A stretch of 45,503 bases of DNA from an uncultured bacterium. GTDB taxonomy: Bacteria > Actinomycetota > Coriobacteriia > Coriobacteriales > Coriobacteriaceae. Below the pieces are notes generated by a model that saw nothing but the letters and a program-made list of their open reading frames with translations, was not told the DNA's origin and made no database searches. Where the stretch lies: assembly GCA_905215725.1 (NCBI GenBank), contig CAJMRD010000003.1:1-45503 (forward strand). The letters are read 5' to 3'. Position numbers and translations under genes: made by a program. Below, piece after piece: positions 15,834 through 24,172 of the stretch. Positions within the stretch are counted from its first letter, which is position 1. Each line of letters begins with the position of its first letter.

Positions 15834-17855
15834 ATGAAAAGACTCCCCCGCCTTGCGTTAGCCGCCGCGTTGTTTGCCGGCGCGCTCGCAGGCACCCCAA
15901 GCCTCGCTTTCGCTGGGAACCTGCCCGCCGCTATTGACGGCTCTGTGACCGTCATGCACACCAACGATATCCACGGCAGCTACAAGTACAGCTACAACGC
16001 AAGCAAGGGCACCGGCACCGTCGGCTTCGACGGACTGGCGGTCCTTTATAGCGCCCAGGGCAACGCCCCCGATCTTTTGCTCGATGCGGGCGACACCTTC
16101 CACGGGCAGTCCTTCGCCACCATGAGCGAGGGCAAGAGCATCGCCGAGCTCATGGACACCTTCTATGTAGACGGCTACGACGCGACCACGCCGGGCAACC
16201 ACGACTGGAGCTACGGCGCGGAAAAGCTCCGCACCATGACCGGCTACAGCACCACCGGCACGCCCTTCGCCATGCTCTGCGCGAACGCGAAGTCTACGAG
16301 CGGCGTATAGAGCTCGAGCATCACGAAGACGCTCGATCGCACCTGGGAGGATAGCGAGGATCACTCCACATTCGACTACAAAATCAAGGTCGGCGTCGTG
16401 GGTGCCATGGATGAGTCGCTGGGATCCTCGCTGCGCGCGGACCTGGTCGCGGGCACGTCGTTCTCGAGTGCCACGAACGCCATCAATACCGAGGCAAAGC
16501 AGCTGCGCAAGGCGGGCTGCAACGTTGTCGTCTGTATCGCGCATACGCTCAACGCCAAGACCTTTGCCACACGGCTCCGTGGCATCGATGCCCTTATCGC
16601 AGGCCACGAGCACATCAACCTTAACGAGAAGGTGACGGGAGCCGACGGCAAGACAATCCACGTTGTCGAGGCAGGCAGCGCTTTTGCCGAGGTGGGGCTG
16701 CTTTCCATTCCGTACAAGTACGACACCAATGGCACCGAGACGACCGACGATGACACGGTCACGGTCCCTGCAGACGGCAGCGACGAGAAGCTCTACACCG
16801 CCAAGAACGTCAACGACCTTTTGGCAGACCCCGACAAGGGCTCCGACTACCAAAGCTGCCTTGAAGCCGTCCGCAACAAGATCAAGCCGCTCGACGAGGC
16901 CTTTGAAAACGAATCGAACAAGGTGCTCGGCACATCCACCACCAACTATTTCTACGGCGAGGACGCCGCAGGCACGCATGGTTGGGAAATGGTGCGCACC
17001 ACCGATTTCCGTCCCAGCAAGGAGGGCGACACCACCAAGGCCCAGACCATCGGCCACGTGATTTGCATCTCCTATCTTGACCTGACGGGCGCGGACCTCG
17101 CTATCGAAAACGCTGGCGGCATCCGCGGCGGCATCGCGGCGGGCAACGTGACCGCCGGCAACGTCATCGCCATCTCGCCCTACGGCAACACCGTGGAGAC
17201 CTGGACCATGACCGGCGCGGACTTCCTCGCAGCGCTCGAGCACTCGCTACAAATCAGCGACGATTGCAACGACAGCTACGAGCTTCAGCAGACTTATGTG
17301 GCGGCCGGTCACACCGAGCAGGAGGCGCAAGACAAGTACAAGTGGCGCGATGACTCTGGCAGCGTTCTCTCCTTTGGCGGCATCAACGTGACGATTGATT
17401 GGACGCAGCCCGAAGGCAAGCGCATTGTGAGTGCCACACTCACCAAAGACGGCAGCACGCTCGACCCCGCCAAGACCTATACCGTCGCCACCAACAACTA
17501 CATCATTACCAACACGACCGATTTTCCCACCTTTGCACACGCCACCAAGTACACCGAGTGGGGCACGTGCGAGGCGGCGCTGAGGGCACTGATTGGGCAG
17601 AACGGCTGGGAGAGCAAGATGGCCGGGCTCGCCGGCACCATCAGCTTTGGCCCCGCTGCCGTGGACCCCACGCCCTATCCGAATCCAACGCCTAAGCCGG
17701 GCGCGACGACCACCACGACCACGAAGGTCATCACCAAGAAGACGACCGGTAAGCTCGCCGCAACGGGAGACCGCACGCTGGCAGTAGTTGGCGCGTGCCT
17801 TATCGGCGGCATCATCGTCATCATGCTCAGCATTATCTGGAAGCGTCGACGCTAA
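15834..17855 (+). pseudogene. Surface 5'-nucleotidase/UshA-family gene interrupted by an in-frame TAG
   Basis: The same frame is open from 15834 to 17855 except for one TAG at 16308-16310, giving pieces of 158 and >485 codons. Piece 1 has a signal peptide ending near SLAFAG and metal motifs MHTNDIHG, DAGDT and GNHDW. Piece 2 has GHEH, the C-terminal nucleotidase domain (NAGGIRGGIAAGNV, SPYGNTVETW), a Thr-rich linker, a sortase-like LAATGD motif, a hydrophobic stretch and KRRR. Intact, it would be a wall-anchored enzyme releasing nucleosides from extracellular nucleotides. The stop separates the metal ligands, so neither piece should be active. Coding character after the stop is undamaged, so the mutation is recent, a sequencing error, or read through. 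Confidence 0.85.
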
Positions 17856-17906
17856 GCTACACCGCCGGGCCTTACAGCCCCGCCGCGTAAACCTTATATC
17901 GAGCAC

Positions 17907-17940
17907 AGAAGCCCGTCCGAATTTGATCGGACGGGCTTCT
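17907..17940 (+). terminator. Hairpin behind the nucleotidase gene
   Basis: A 14-bp perfect stem (17907-17920 with 17927-17940) has an ATTTGA loop. The tail TGGTGG is not T-rich, so its strength as a terminator is uncertain. Confidence 0.65.
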
Positions 17941-17983
17941 TGGTGGGTATCATGGTTGGACGATCATTAGGAGGTTTCCCTAC

Positions 17984-18751
17984 ATGGAATTGTTTGAGCC
18001 GATTCTTCATTTCTTTGAGCAACGGTGGGTCCACAACATCATCTGGGCCGTCATCTTGGCGATAGGCACCGCCGTCGCCGCCAAGGTCGTATCCAAGACC
18101 CTGAACCATCTGCTTAACCGAGACGATAACCCGCTACCGGCATCGAGTATCTTCATCAACATCGCGCGCGCCGTCATCTGGATGATCGGCGGCAGCTTTA
18201 TCCTCGACAACTGTTTTGGCATTAATGCAAACGCCCTCGTCGCCGCTCTTGGCGTCGGCGGCATCGCCATCTCGCTCGGCTTTCAGGACACGCTGTCAAA
18301 CCTTATCGGCGGCATGCAAGTGACCTTTATGGGCATCATCAAACCCGGCGACAATATCGAGGTCGGCGGCGTATCCGGCGTGGTCCAAGACATCACTTGG
18401 CGCCATACAACGATTGAGGATGCCTGTGGACAGACCATCATTGTGCCCAACTCCAACATCTCCAAGAACACACTCGTGCATTTGATGCCCTTTGGACGCG
18501 TGGCCGTGCCCGTTGCCGTAAAGGACACGTCTAAGTGGGCTTCCCTTGACGCGCTGGCAGACGAGCTCACGAGCGCAACCAAAACGGCCGTCTCGCCCAT
18601 CTCGGGCTTTGACAAAGAGCCCTACGTGCTCTTTAGCGAAATCGGCGACTTTGGCATCAAAGGAAAGATCATCTTTATCGTCAGCGACGAGAGCACCACT
18701 TTCACCGCTGCCGACGCCTGCATCCGCGCCATCGCCCCCATCATCGCCTAA
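17984..18751 (+). CDS. Small-conductance mechanosensitive channel, MscS family
   Basis: A 255-residue membrane channel that would open under turgor stress. The hydrophobic N-terminal segments are at about 17-35 and 57-75. The pore helix follows in the Gly/Ala-rich NALVAALGVGGIAISLGFQDTLSNLIGG. The beta domain is recognised in IKPGDNIEVGGVSGVVQDI and TIIVPNSNISKNTL. It is shorter than E. coli MscS, with two or three membrane helices. AGGAGG sits 9 bases before the ATG. The stop codon overlaps the hairpin at 18750. Confidence 0.92.
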   Translation: MELFEPILHFFEQRWVHNIIWAVILAIGTAVAAKVVSKTLNHLLNRDDNPLPASSIFINIARAVIWMIGGSFILDNCFGINANALVAALGVGGIAISLGFQDTLSNLIGGMQVTFMGIIKPGDNIEVGGVSGVVQDITWRHTTIEDACGQTIIVPNSNISKNTLVHLMPFGRVAVPVAVKDTSKWASLDALADELTSATKTAVSPISGFDKEPYVLFSEIGDFGIKGKIIFIVSDESTTFTAADACIRAIAPIIA

Positions 18752-18788
18752 ACCACCGCAAAGGGGTCAGGCATCTTTGTAGTGGTTT
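18750..18788 (+). terminator. Terminator hairpin of the MscS gene (AGGGGACAGGCACC-loop family)
   Basis: AAACCAC (18750-18756) pairs with GTGGTTT (18782-18788), an inner CAAA/TTTG pair continues the stem after a mismatch, and the loop is GGGGTCAGGCATC. It overlaps the stop codon, as the first hairpin at 15674 does. Confidence 0.7.
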
Positions 18789-18843
18789 TCATTCGTGGTA
18801 CCATGGTTCATATAGTTGTTTAAACGACTAAGGGAGCAACATT

Positions 18844-20760
18844 ATGGAAGAGGCCTATCGTCAAGCACGCAAGCGCGGCGAGCAAGGACGTCGACGCGCC
18901 ATTAGCCAAAGCGAGCATCCATACCTTACGGACCTCGATAGCTTGGTTGCTCAGCTCCCCTTAGGTCAGCGAGAGAATGTCGGCCTGCGGGATATTCCGC
19001 TCGAAATGGTCGTCGGCACGGTCACCAAGGGCCGTCAGTCCGCCTTTTCGTGTAACTTTATGCCCCTGCTTCCGTTTAGCACCGAGTTCGCCCGCAAGTG
19101 GTCCAACCTCTACGACATCCAGGTGACCGAGGGCTATCGCGACCCCGTCATCGTCACCGAGTTCATGCATCGGTTCTATGTCCAAGAAGGCAACAAACGC
19201 GTCAGTGTCCTCAAATTCCTAGACGCCCCGACGGTTTCGGCCAAGGTCACCCGTCTCTACCCCGGCACATGGGATTCCGTCGAAAGCCGCCTGTACGGCG
19301 AGTTCTGCGCGTTTTGGCGCGTCTGCCCCCTATACGAGATCGAGTTCTCGCGTGAGGGAAGCTACGAAACGCTCGCGAAGATGCTCGGTCAGAACCTTAT
19401 CGAAAAATGGCCGCAGAAAAAGGTCGACTACCTGCGCCACACTTTCCTGCTCTTTAAGCGCGCCTACCTTCGCGCAGGCGGCGACCACCTGGACATTACG
19501 CCTGCCGACGCCATGCTCGTGTACCTCAATGTGTACAACCAGGACCGCCTGCTGGATACGCCGACGGATATCGTCGTAAACCGCCTGTGCAAGATTTGGC
19601 GCGAGCTGGTCATTGCCGGCAAAAATGACGAGGACAAGGTCGATCTTGTCGAAGCACCGAGCGTCGACGAGGAAGAAACGCCCGCCAAGTCCACCGCTGG
19701 CGTGCTCAACTTCTTTATGGGCAAGACCGTCTACTCGACGGCCAACCCCCTGCGCATCGCCTTTATCCATGAGTTCCCCTGTGCGACGTCGAGCTGGGAC
19801 AGCCTGCACGACCAAGGGCGTCAGTATCTCGATGAGCACTTTGGCGGTATCGTGCGCACCGAGGCGTTCGAGGACTGTCACGATCCGGATGTGTTCTACG
19901 CCGCCGTGGAAACGGCTGTCAAACATGGAGCAAACGTCATCTTCTCGACCTCGCACCGCCTGATGGAATACACGCTCAGGGCTGCCGTTGAGTATCCCCG
20001 GATTCGGTTCCTCAACTGCTCTATCGGCCTTCCCCATCAAAGCGTCCGTTCGTACTTTGGCAAGATGTACGAGGCCAAGTTTCTGCTGGGCGCCCTTGCG
20101 GCTAGCATGGCGGACAACCACCGCATCGGTTACCACGCGTCGGTCTTCGCCTCGGGCGCACTCAGCGAGATCAACGCCTTTGCGATTGGCGCCTCGCTGC
20201 TCGACCCGCGCGCGCAAATTATCCTGACCTGGGGTGATGTGCCCGCTGGAGGTCTCGCCGAGGCCATGTGCCGCGAAGGCGTGAGCGTCATGACCGGCGC
20301 CGATATGTCAAAGTCGCTGGAAGATCCCACCGCCTACGGGCTTCACCGCTTGGTCGATGGCAAGGTTACCGGCATCGCCATGCCCGTCTGGAACTGGGGG
20401 CGCTACTACGAGCTTATCGTGAAAAGCCTTCTGCACGGCACATGGGACGAGACCAGCGACGACAACCAAGTGCGCGCCGTCAACTACTGGTACGGCATGA
20501 GCTCCGGCGTTATCGACATCCGTTACGCTCCGGGCCTACCCTACCAAACGCGCAAACTCGTGCAGTTGCTCCGCAACGGCATTGTTGAGGGATCCATCAA
20601 CCCCTTTGGCGGCGAGCTCCATAGCCAGAACGGCGTGGTACAGATCGAAGGCTTCCCTCCGCTGCCGAGCACGCAGATTGTCGAGATGAATTGGCTGGCG
20701 GACAACGTGGTAGGCACCATTCCGCAGCTCGACGATGAGCCGAAAGTCCCTGCCCTATGA
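18844..20760 (+). CDS. Cytosolic fusion of a ParB-like domain and a BMP/Med ligand-binding domain
   Basis: A 638-residue protein with no signal peptide or lipobox. Residues ~80-145 carry a ParB/Srx-like pattern (DPVIVTEFMHRFYVQEGNKR, then VSVLKFLDAP). A helical middle follows (~150-280), with an acidic linker near 270-290 (DLVEAPSVDEEET). From ~300 the sequence is a BMP/Med periplasmic-binding fold: LRIAFIHEFPCATSSWDSLHDQGRQYL, NVIFSTSHRL, KFLLGALAASMADNHRIGYH and INAFAIGA. BMP proteins are normally exported purine-nucleoside receptors; a cytosolic one suggests intracellular ligand sensing. The gene overlaps the metallophosphoesterase gene by 4 bases. GGGAG lies 7 bases before the ATG. Function is unknown; a nucleoside-responsive regulator is a guess. 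Confidence 0.75.
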   Translation: MEEAYRQARKRGEQGRRRAISQSEHPYLTDLDSLVAQLPLGQRENVGLRDIPLEMVVGTVTKGRQSAFSCNFMPLLPFSTEFARKWSNLYDIQVTEGYRDPVIVTEFMHRFYVQEGNKRVSVLKFLDAPTVSAKVTRLYPGTWDSVESRLYGEFCAFWRVCPLYEIEFSREGSYETLAKMLGQNLIEKWPQKKVDYLRHTFLLFKRAYLRAGGDHLDITPADAMLVYLNVYNQDRLLDTPTDIVVNRLCKIWRELVIAGKNDEDKVDLVEAPSVDEEETPAKSTAGVLNFFMGKTVYSTANPLRIAFIHEFPCATSSWDSLHDQGRQYLDEHFGGIVRTEAFEDCHDPDVFYAAVETAVKHGANVIFSTSHRLMEYTLRAAVEYPRIRFLNCSIGLPHQSVRSYFGKMYEAKFLLGALAASMADNHRIGYHASVFASGALSEINAFAIGASLLDPRAQIILTWGDVPAGGLAEAMCREGVSVMTGADMSKSLEDPTAYGLHRLVDGKVTGIAMPVWNWGRYYELIVKSLLHGTWDETSDDNQVRAVNYWYGMSSGVIDIRYAPGLPYQTRKLVQLLRNGIVEGSINPFGGELHSQNGVVQIEGFPPLPSTQIVEMNWLADNVVGTIPQLDDEPKVPAL

Positions 20761-21467
20761 AAATCCTTGCCATAGCCGATACCGAAGAACGATGCCTTTG
20801 GGAGTGCTTTCGCAAGGAACGCTTTGAGGGAGTCGACCTGATTTTGTCCGCCGGCGATCTGGACCCGGACTATCTTGAGTTTTTGGTTACGGTCATCAAC
20901 AAACCGCTCATCTACGTGCGCGGCAATCACGATGACCGCTACGCACGTCATGCACCGGGTGGATGTATCTGCGTAGAGGACAGCGTGTACACGTACCGAG
21001 GGATTCGCATTGCGGGCCTTGGCGGGTCCATGCGTTATCGCGACGGCGCCAACATGTACACCGAACGCGAGATGTCCAAGCGCATGCGTAAGCTGTCGCG
21101 TAAGGTTAGGATGGTCGGCGGGTGCGACATTCTGCTTACCCATGCACCCGCCGCCGGTATGGGTGATCTGGACGATCTGCCGCATCGAGGGTTCGAGTGC
21201 TTTAACACAGCACTCGAATCCTGGAATCCCGACTACATGGTGCACGGGCATGTGCACCAAAGCTACGGTTGCGATTTTCAGCGCGAGCGTCAGCATGTGT
21301 GTGGAACGACGATCATCAACGCCTGCGGCTATACACAGTTTGAGCTCGACCAGACGCGCTACCCCATCCGTGGCTGGCAGGCAGCCTGGCTCAACTCGCA
21401 AACCATGCGCCGCGAGCTCAAGCGCCACGAGGCCATTGAGTCCTCTACCGCCAGAACACCCTGGTAA
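20757..21467 (+). CDS. Metallophosphoesterase, calcineurin-like fold
   Basis: A 236-residue cytosolic phosphoesterase. Metal-site motifs in order: ADTEE (residues 7-11, where most family members have DxH), SAGDLD (~31-36), VRGNHDD (~57-63), LTHAPAAG (~125-132) and VHGHVH (~160-165). Replacement of the first histidine by glutamate is the main oddity and should alter the metal site without removing it. It starts inside the stop of the ParB-BMP gene (ATGA overlap), so both are translated together. The substrate is not readable: a cyclic nucleotide, nucleotide or RNA phosphodiester would all fit the family. Confidence 0.88.
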   Translation: MKILAIADTEERCLWECFRKERFEGVDLILSAGDLDPDYLEFLVTVINKPLIYVRGNHDDRYARHAPGGCICVEDSVYTYRGIRIAGLGGSMRYRDGANMYTEREMSKRMRKLSRKVRMVGGCDILLTHAPAAGMGDLDDLPHRGFECFNTALESWNPDYMVHGHVHQSYGCDFQRERQHVCGTTIINACGYTQFELDQTRYPIRGWQAAWLNSQTMRRELKRHEAIESSTARTPW

Positions 21468-21490
21468 CCACCTTTAAGGCTTGACGCTGC

Positions 21491-21590
21491 GCCGGCCCCA
21501 AGCACCCCATCTCGCCCCTCAAGCCGTCGCTCGCGTACCAAAGTACGCGTTGCTCCTCTTTCGGGGCGACCTGGGGCACTTGGAACCGGC
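21491..21590. ncRNA. Candidate structured RNA or cruciform element, ~100 nt
   Basis: One long, interrupted stem can be drawn: GCCGG 21491-21495 with 21586-21590, CCAAG 21498-21502 with 21579-21583, CCCCA 21505-21509 with 21572-21576, TCGCCCC 21512-21518 with 21563-21569, and an apical CGCGTAC/GTACGCG hairpin (21532-21538 with 21543-21549) on a CAAA loop. Internal loops are nearly symmetrical. It lies 24 bases after the metallophosphoesterase stop and before two convergent terminators. There is no coding character. Transcribed strand unknown. Confidence 0.5.
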
Positions 21591-21622
21591 TCGCTGCGAT
21601 GCCATAACATTGACGCCAAAGT

Positions 21623-21669
21623 GCCAAAACCACCACTAAGGTGCCTGTCCCCTTTGTGGTGGTTTTGGC
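21623..21669 (-). terminator. Hairpin of the AGGGGACAGGCACC-loop family, minus orientation
   Basis: GCCAAAACCACCAC (21623-21636) pairs with its complement at 21656-21669, then AA/TT after one mismatch. Read on the minus strand the loop region is AAAGGGGACAGGCACCTT, the best match to the family consensus. It stands behind the rplKA terminator and could also stop plus-strand readthrough. Confidence 0.7.
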
Positions 21670-21680
21670 CCGAGATAGCA

Positions 21681-21719
21681 AGAAACCCGGTCCTGCACGA
21701 GGCAGAACCGGGTTTCTTT
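21681..21719 (-). terminator. Terminator of the nusG-rplKA operon
   Basis: AGAAACCCGGT (21681-21691) pairs with ACCGGGTTTCT (21707-21717) around a 15-base loop, 36 bases after the rplA stop. The stem ends are A- and T-rich on both strands, so it may work in both directions. Confidence 0.8.
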
Positions 21720-21754
21720 AGCAATGCTTGCTTTGCTCAGGCAGTAACTAGCAG

Positions 21755-22462
21755 TTACTCAGCCAGGAAGTCACGCTGGACAGCGGGATCGACCTTGACG
21801 CCAGGGCCCATGGTGGAAGACACGGAGATGGACTTGACGTACTTGCCCTTAGCAGAAGAGGGCTTGACGCGCAGAATCTCGGTGTACAGGGCAGCGTAGT
21901 TCTCGACGAGCTGCTGCTCAGAGAAGGACTTCTTGCCCAGGGGCACGTGGCAGATGCCATAGCGGTCAGCGCGGTACTCAACGCGGCCAGCCTTGAGCTC
22001 GGAGACCATCTTGGCGACGTCCATGGTCACGGTGCCGAGCTTGGGGTTCGGCATGAGGCCACGGGGACCAAGGATCTTACCGATGCGGCCAACCTTGGCC
22101 ATCATGTTCGGCGTAGCGATAGCGGCGTCGAAGTTGATCTCGCCCTTCTGAATCTGGGCGACGAGCTCGTCGGAACCGATGATGTCGGCGCCGGCAGCCT
22201 CGGCCTCGCGGGCCTTCTCGCCCTCGGCGAAGACGGCAACACGAACGGTCTTGCCGGTGCCGTGGGGCAGGGAGATGGAACCACGGATGTTCTGGTCAGC
22301 CTTACGAGTATCGATGCCCAGACGGAAGTGGGCCTCGACGGTCTCGTCGAACTTGGCGGTGTCGAGCTCCTTGATGAGCTTGGCAGCCTGAAGGGGGGTG
22401 TAGAGCGTGGCGCGGTCGATCTTCTCGGCAGCGGCGTTATAACTCTTACCATGCTTAGCCAT
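21755..22462 (-). CDS. rplA: Ribosomal protein L1
   Basis: A 235-residue protein of the L1 stalk of the large subunit that in many bacteria also represses its own L11-L1 mRNA. Typical L1 blocks are visible: FDETVEAHFRLGID, NIRGSISLPHGTGK, TPNMMAKVGRIGKILGPRGL, MPNPKLGTVT and FSEQQLVENYAALYTEI. I use the ATG at 22462 (MAKHGKSY) because AGGAGG is 8 bases away; the ATG two codons earlier is only 2 bases from it. It follows rplK after a structured 117-base gap. Confidence 0.97.
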   Translation of the reverse strand: MAKHGKSYNAAAEKIDRATLYTPLQAAKLIKELDTAKFDETVEAHFRLGIDTRKADQNIRGSISLPHGTGKTVRVAVFAEGEKAREAEAAGADIIGSDELVAQIQKGEINFDAAIATPNMMAKVGRIGKILGPRGLMPNPKLGTVTMDVAKMVSELKAGRVEYRADRYGICHVPLGKKSFSEQQLVENYAALYTEILRVKPSSAKGKYVKSISVSSTMGPGVKVDPAVQRDFLAE

Positions 22463-22512
22463 GTGCATTACCTCCTGTGGTTAAACGGGCGTGAGCCCTC
22501 CCACATCGTATC

Positions 22513-22561
22513 GTGTGCCCAATTGCACACATTTAACGGGCGCCCCGGTCGGAGCACCCGT
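22513..22561 (-). promoter_or_regulatory. Two hairpins between rplK and rplA
   Basis: ACGGGCGCCCC (22536-22546) pairs with 22551-22561 including G.U pairs, and GTGTGC (22513-22518) pairs with GCACAC (22525-22530). They sit between the cistrons without a T-run, so mRNA processing, stability or autoregulation by L1 is more likely than termination. Confidence 0.5.
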
Positions 22562-22579
22562 CGTTACCATAAGAAATCG

Positions 22580-23008
22580 CTACTCAGCGATGGTGACGCC
22601 CATGGAACGGGCGGTACCGGCGATGATCTTCTTGGCGGCGTCAATGTCGTTGGCATTGAGGTCCGGCATCTTGATCTCGGCGATCTTGGTGAGCTGCTCC
22701 TGGGAGAGCTGGCCAACCTTGTCGGCCTGGGGCTTAGCGGAACCAGACTTGAGGTTCAGCTCCTTCTTGATGAGGTGAGCCGCCGGCGGGGTCTTGGTGA
22801 TGAAGGAGAAGGACTTGTCCTCGTAGACAGAGATCTCAACGGGGATGATGTCACCCTTCTTGTCCTGCGTCTCGGCGTTAAAAGCCTGGCAGAACTGCAT
22901 GATGTTCACGCCAGCAGCGCCCAGGGCGGGGCCGACGGGAGGAGCGGGGTTTGCTGCACCAGCAGGAATCTGGAGCTTAATGACGTTGGCAACCTTCTTC
23001 TCAGCCAT
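22580..23008 (-). CDS. rplK: Ribosomal protein L11
   Basis: A 142-residue protein of the GTPase-associated centre of the 50S subunit, needed for factor binding and the stringent response. Characteristic stretches are VIKLQIPAGAANPAPPVGPALG, GVNIMQFCQAFNAET and DIDAAKKIIAGTARSMGVTI. I use ATG 23008 (MAEKK), since AAAGGA is too close to the ATG two codons upstream. A 120-base leader separates it from nusG. Confidence 0.97.
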   Translation of the reverse strand: MAEKKVANVIKLQIPAGAANPAPPVGPALGAAGVNIMQFCQAFNAETQDKKGDIIPVEISVYEDKSFSFITKTPPAAHLIKKELNLKSGSAKPQADKVGQLSQEQLTKIAEIKMPDLNANDIDAAKKIIAGTARSMGVTIAE

Positions 23009-23128
23009 GGCCATTCCTTTCGAATCACGAGTGTGAAGTACTTGCTATATCGTAAGCACGCACGTGTTAGAAGCACTCCTGAGATGAGCAGTCACAGAAG
23101 AAGCACGCTCGCGCGAACGGACGAAAAC

Positions 23129-23665
23129 TTAAGCGATGACAGCGACCTGGTTAAAGTCGAGCTCGACCGGCGTCTCGCGGCCAAAGATCATCAGCGTGAC
23201 CTTGAGCTTGCCAGCCTCGGTGTTAACCTCGGAGACCTTGCCATCAAAGTCGGTAAGCGGGCCATCGGTGACGCGGACGGACGTACCGACCTCAATATCA
23301 ACCGAGGTGCGCTTGGGCGAATCGCCCTTACCGGGACGACGAGTCATCTTGTTGTACTCGTCGCGGGAAAGCGGAGCGGGCTTGCCGTTGCCGCCTAGGA
23401 AACCGGTGACGCCAGGCGTGTTACGAACACACGTCCAAGCATCGTCATCCATCTCCATGCGGACCAGGACATAACCCGGGAAGATCTTGGAATCCTTGGT
23501 CTCACGCTTGCCACCCTCTTTAATCTCGGTGACGCGCTCCATAGGAATCTCGATATCAAAGATACGGTCCTGCATGCCCATAGTCTCGATGCGATGCTCG
23601 AGATCGGACTTAACGCGGTTCTCGTATCCAGAGTAAGTGTGAACGACGTACCAACGCTTAGACAT
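23129..23665 (-). CDS. nusG: Transcription termination/antitermination factor NusG
   Basis: A 178-residue elongation factor that binds RNA polymerase and couples to Rho or the ribosome. The NGN domain is recognised from KRWYVVHTYSGYENRVKSDLE, FPGYVLVRMEMDDDAW and VRNTPGVTGFLG. The KOW domain is seen in VGTSVRVTDGPLTDFDGKVSEV and FGRETPVELDFNQV. The start is 3 bases after the secE stop, so the two are co-translated. No lineage insertion is visible. Confidence 0.97.
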   Translation of the reverse strand: MSKRWYVVHTYSGYENRVKSDLEHRIETMGMQDRIFDIEIPMERVTEIKEGGKRETKDSKIFPGYVLVRMEMDDDAWTCVRNTPGVTGFLGGNGKPAPLSRDEYNKMTRRPGKGDSPKRTSVDIEVGTSVRVTDGPLTDFDGKVSEVNTEAGKLKVTLMIFGRETPVELDFNQVAVIA

Positions 23666-23668
23666 GGT

Positions 23669-24007
23669 TTAGCCCCTCAATCCAGAGAACAGAGCAAGAG
23701 CCTCGCCAAAGCCAGCATCGAGCAGAGCGATGACGACGCCGACGACGACCAGAGAAGCGCAAACGACGACCGAGTAGTTCACGAGTTCCTTCTTATCGGG
23801 CCACGTGACACGCTTCATCTCGGACTTGACCGAAGCGAAATACTTCTTGGTGCGGGCGAAGAAACCAGGCTTCTCGTTCTTCTTGGACTTCGCAGCCTTC
23901 TCGTTCTTCTTGGCAACGGCCTTCTTGGCCTCAACCTTGGAGTTGGCGGCAGCTTTGTTGGCAGGTGCCGGCTGCTGAGCCTTCTTCTTGTTCTTCTTGA
24001 TGGCCAT
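23669..24007 (-). CDS. secE: Preprotein translocase subunit SecE
   Basis: A 112-residue, single-helix subunit of the SecYEG channel. The conserved amphipathic region is FASVKSEMKRVTWPDKKELVNYS, followed by one transmembrane helix (VVVCASLVVVGVVIALL). The first ~50 residues are a Lys/Ala-rich, probably disordered extension, which is longer than in the minimal SecE of Firmicutes and common in actinobacteria. It is between tRNA-Trp and nusG. Confidence 0.95.
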   Translation of the reverse strand: MAIKKNKKKAQQPAPANKAAANSKVEAKKAVAKKNEKAAKSKKNEKPGFFARTKKYFASVKSEMKRVTWPDKKELVNYSVVVCASLVVVGVVIALLDAGFGEALALFSGLRG

Positions 24008-24083
24008 TTGGGTTACCTCCGCGCAATGCGCTTATACATGAGTAAACCGTAAGCCCCCAAGTGGGAGCTTACGGAATAATGAC

Positions 24084-24159
24084 TGGCACGCCAGGAAGGA
24101 CTCGAACCCTCAACACTCGGTTTTGGAGACCGATGCTCTACCAATTGAACTACTGGCGT
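24084..24159 (-). tRNA. tRNA-Trp (CCA)
   Basis: 76 bases including an encoded 3' CCA. The acceptor stem is ACGCCAG/CTGGCGT, the T arm GAGGGTTCGAGTCCTTC, and the anticodon loop CTCCAAA reads CCA. Placed between rpmG and secE, as in many bacteria. Confidence 0.96.
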
Positions 24160-24172
24160 ATGTGACTAGAGA

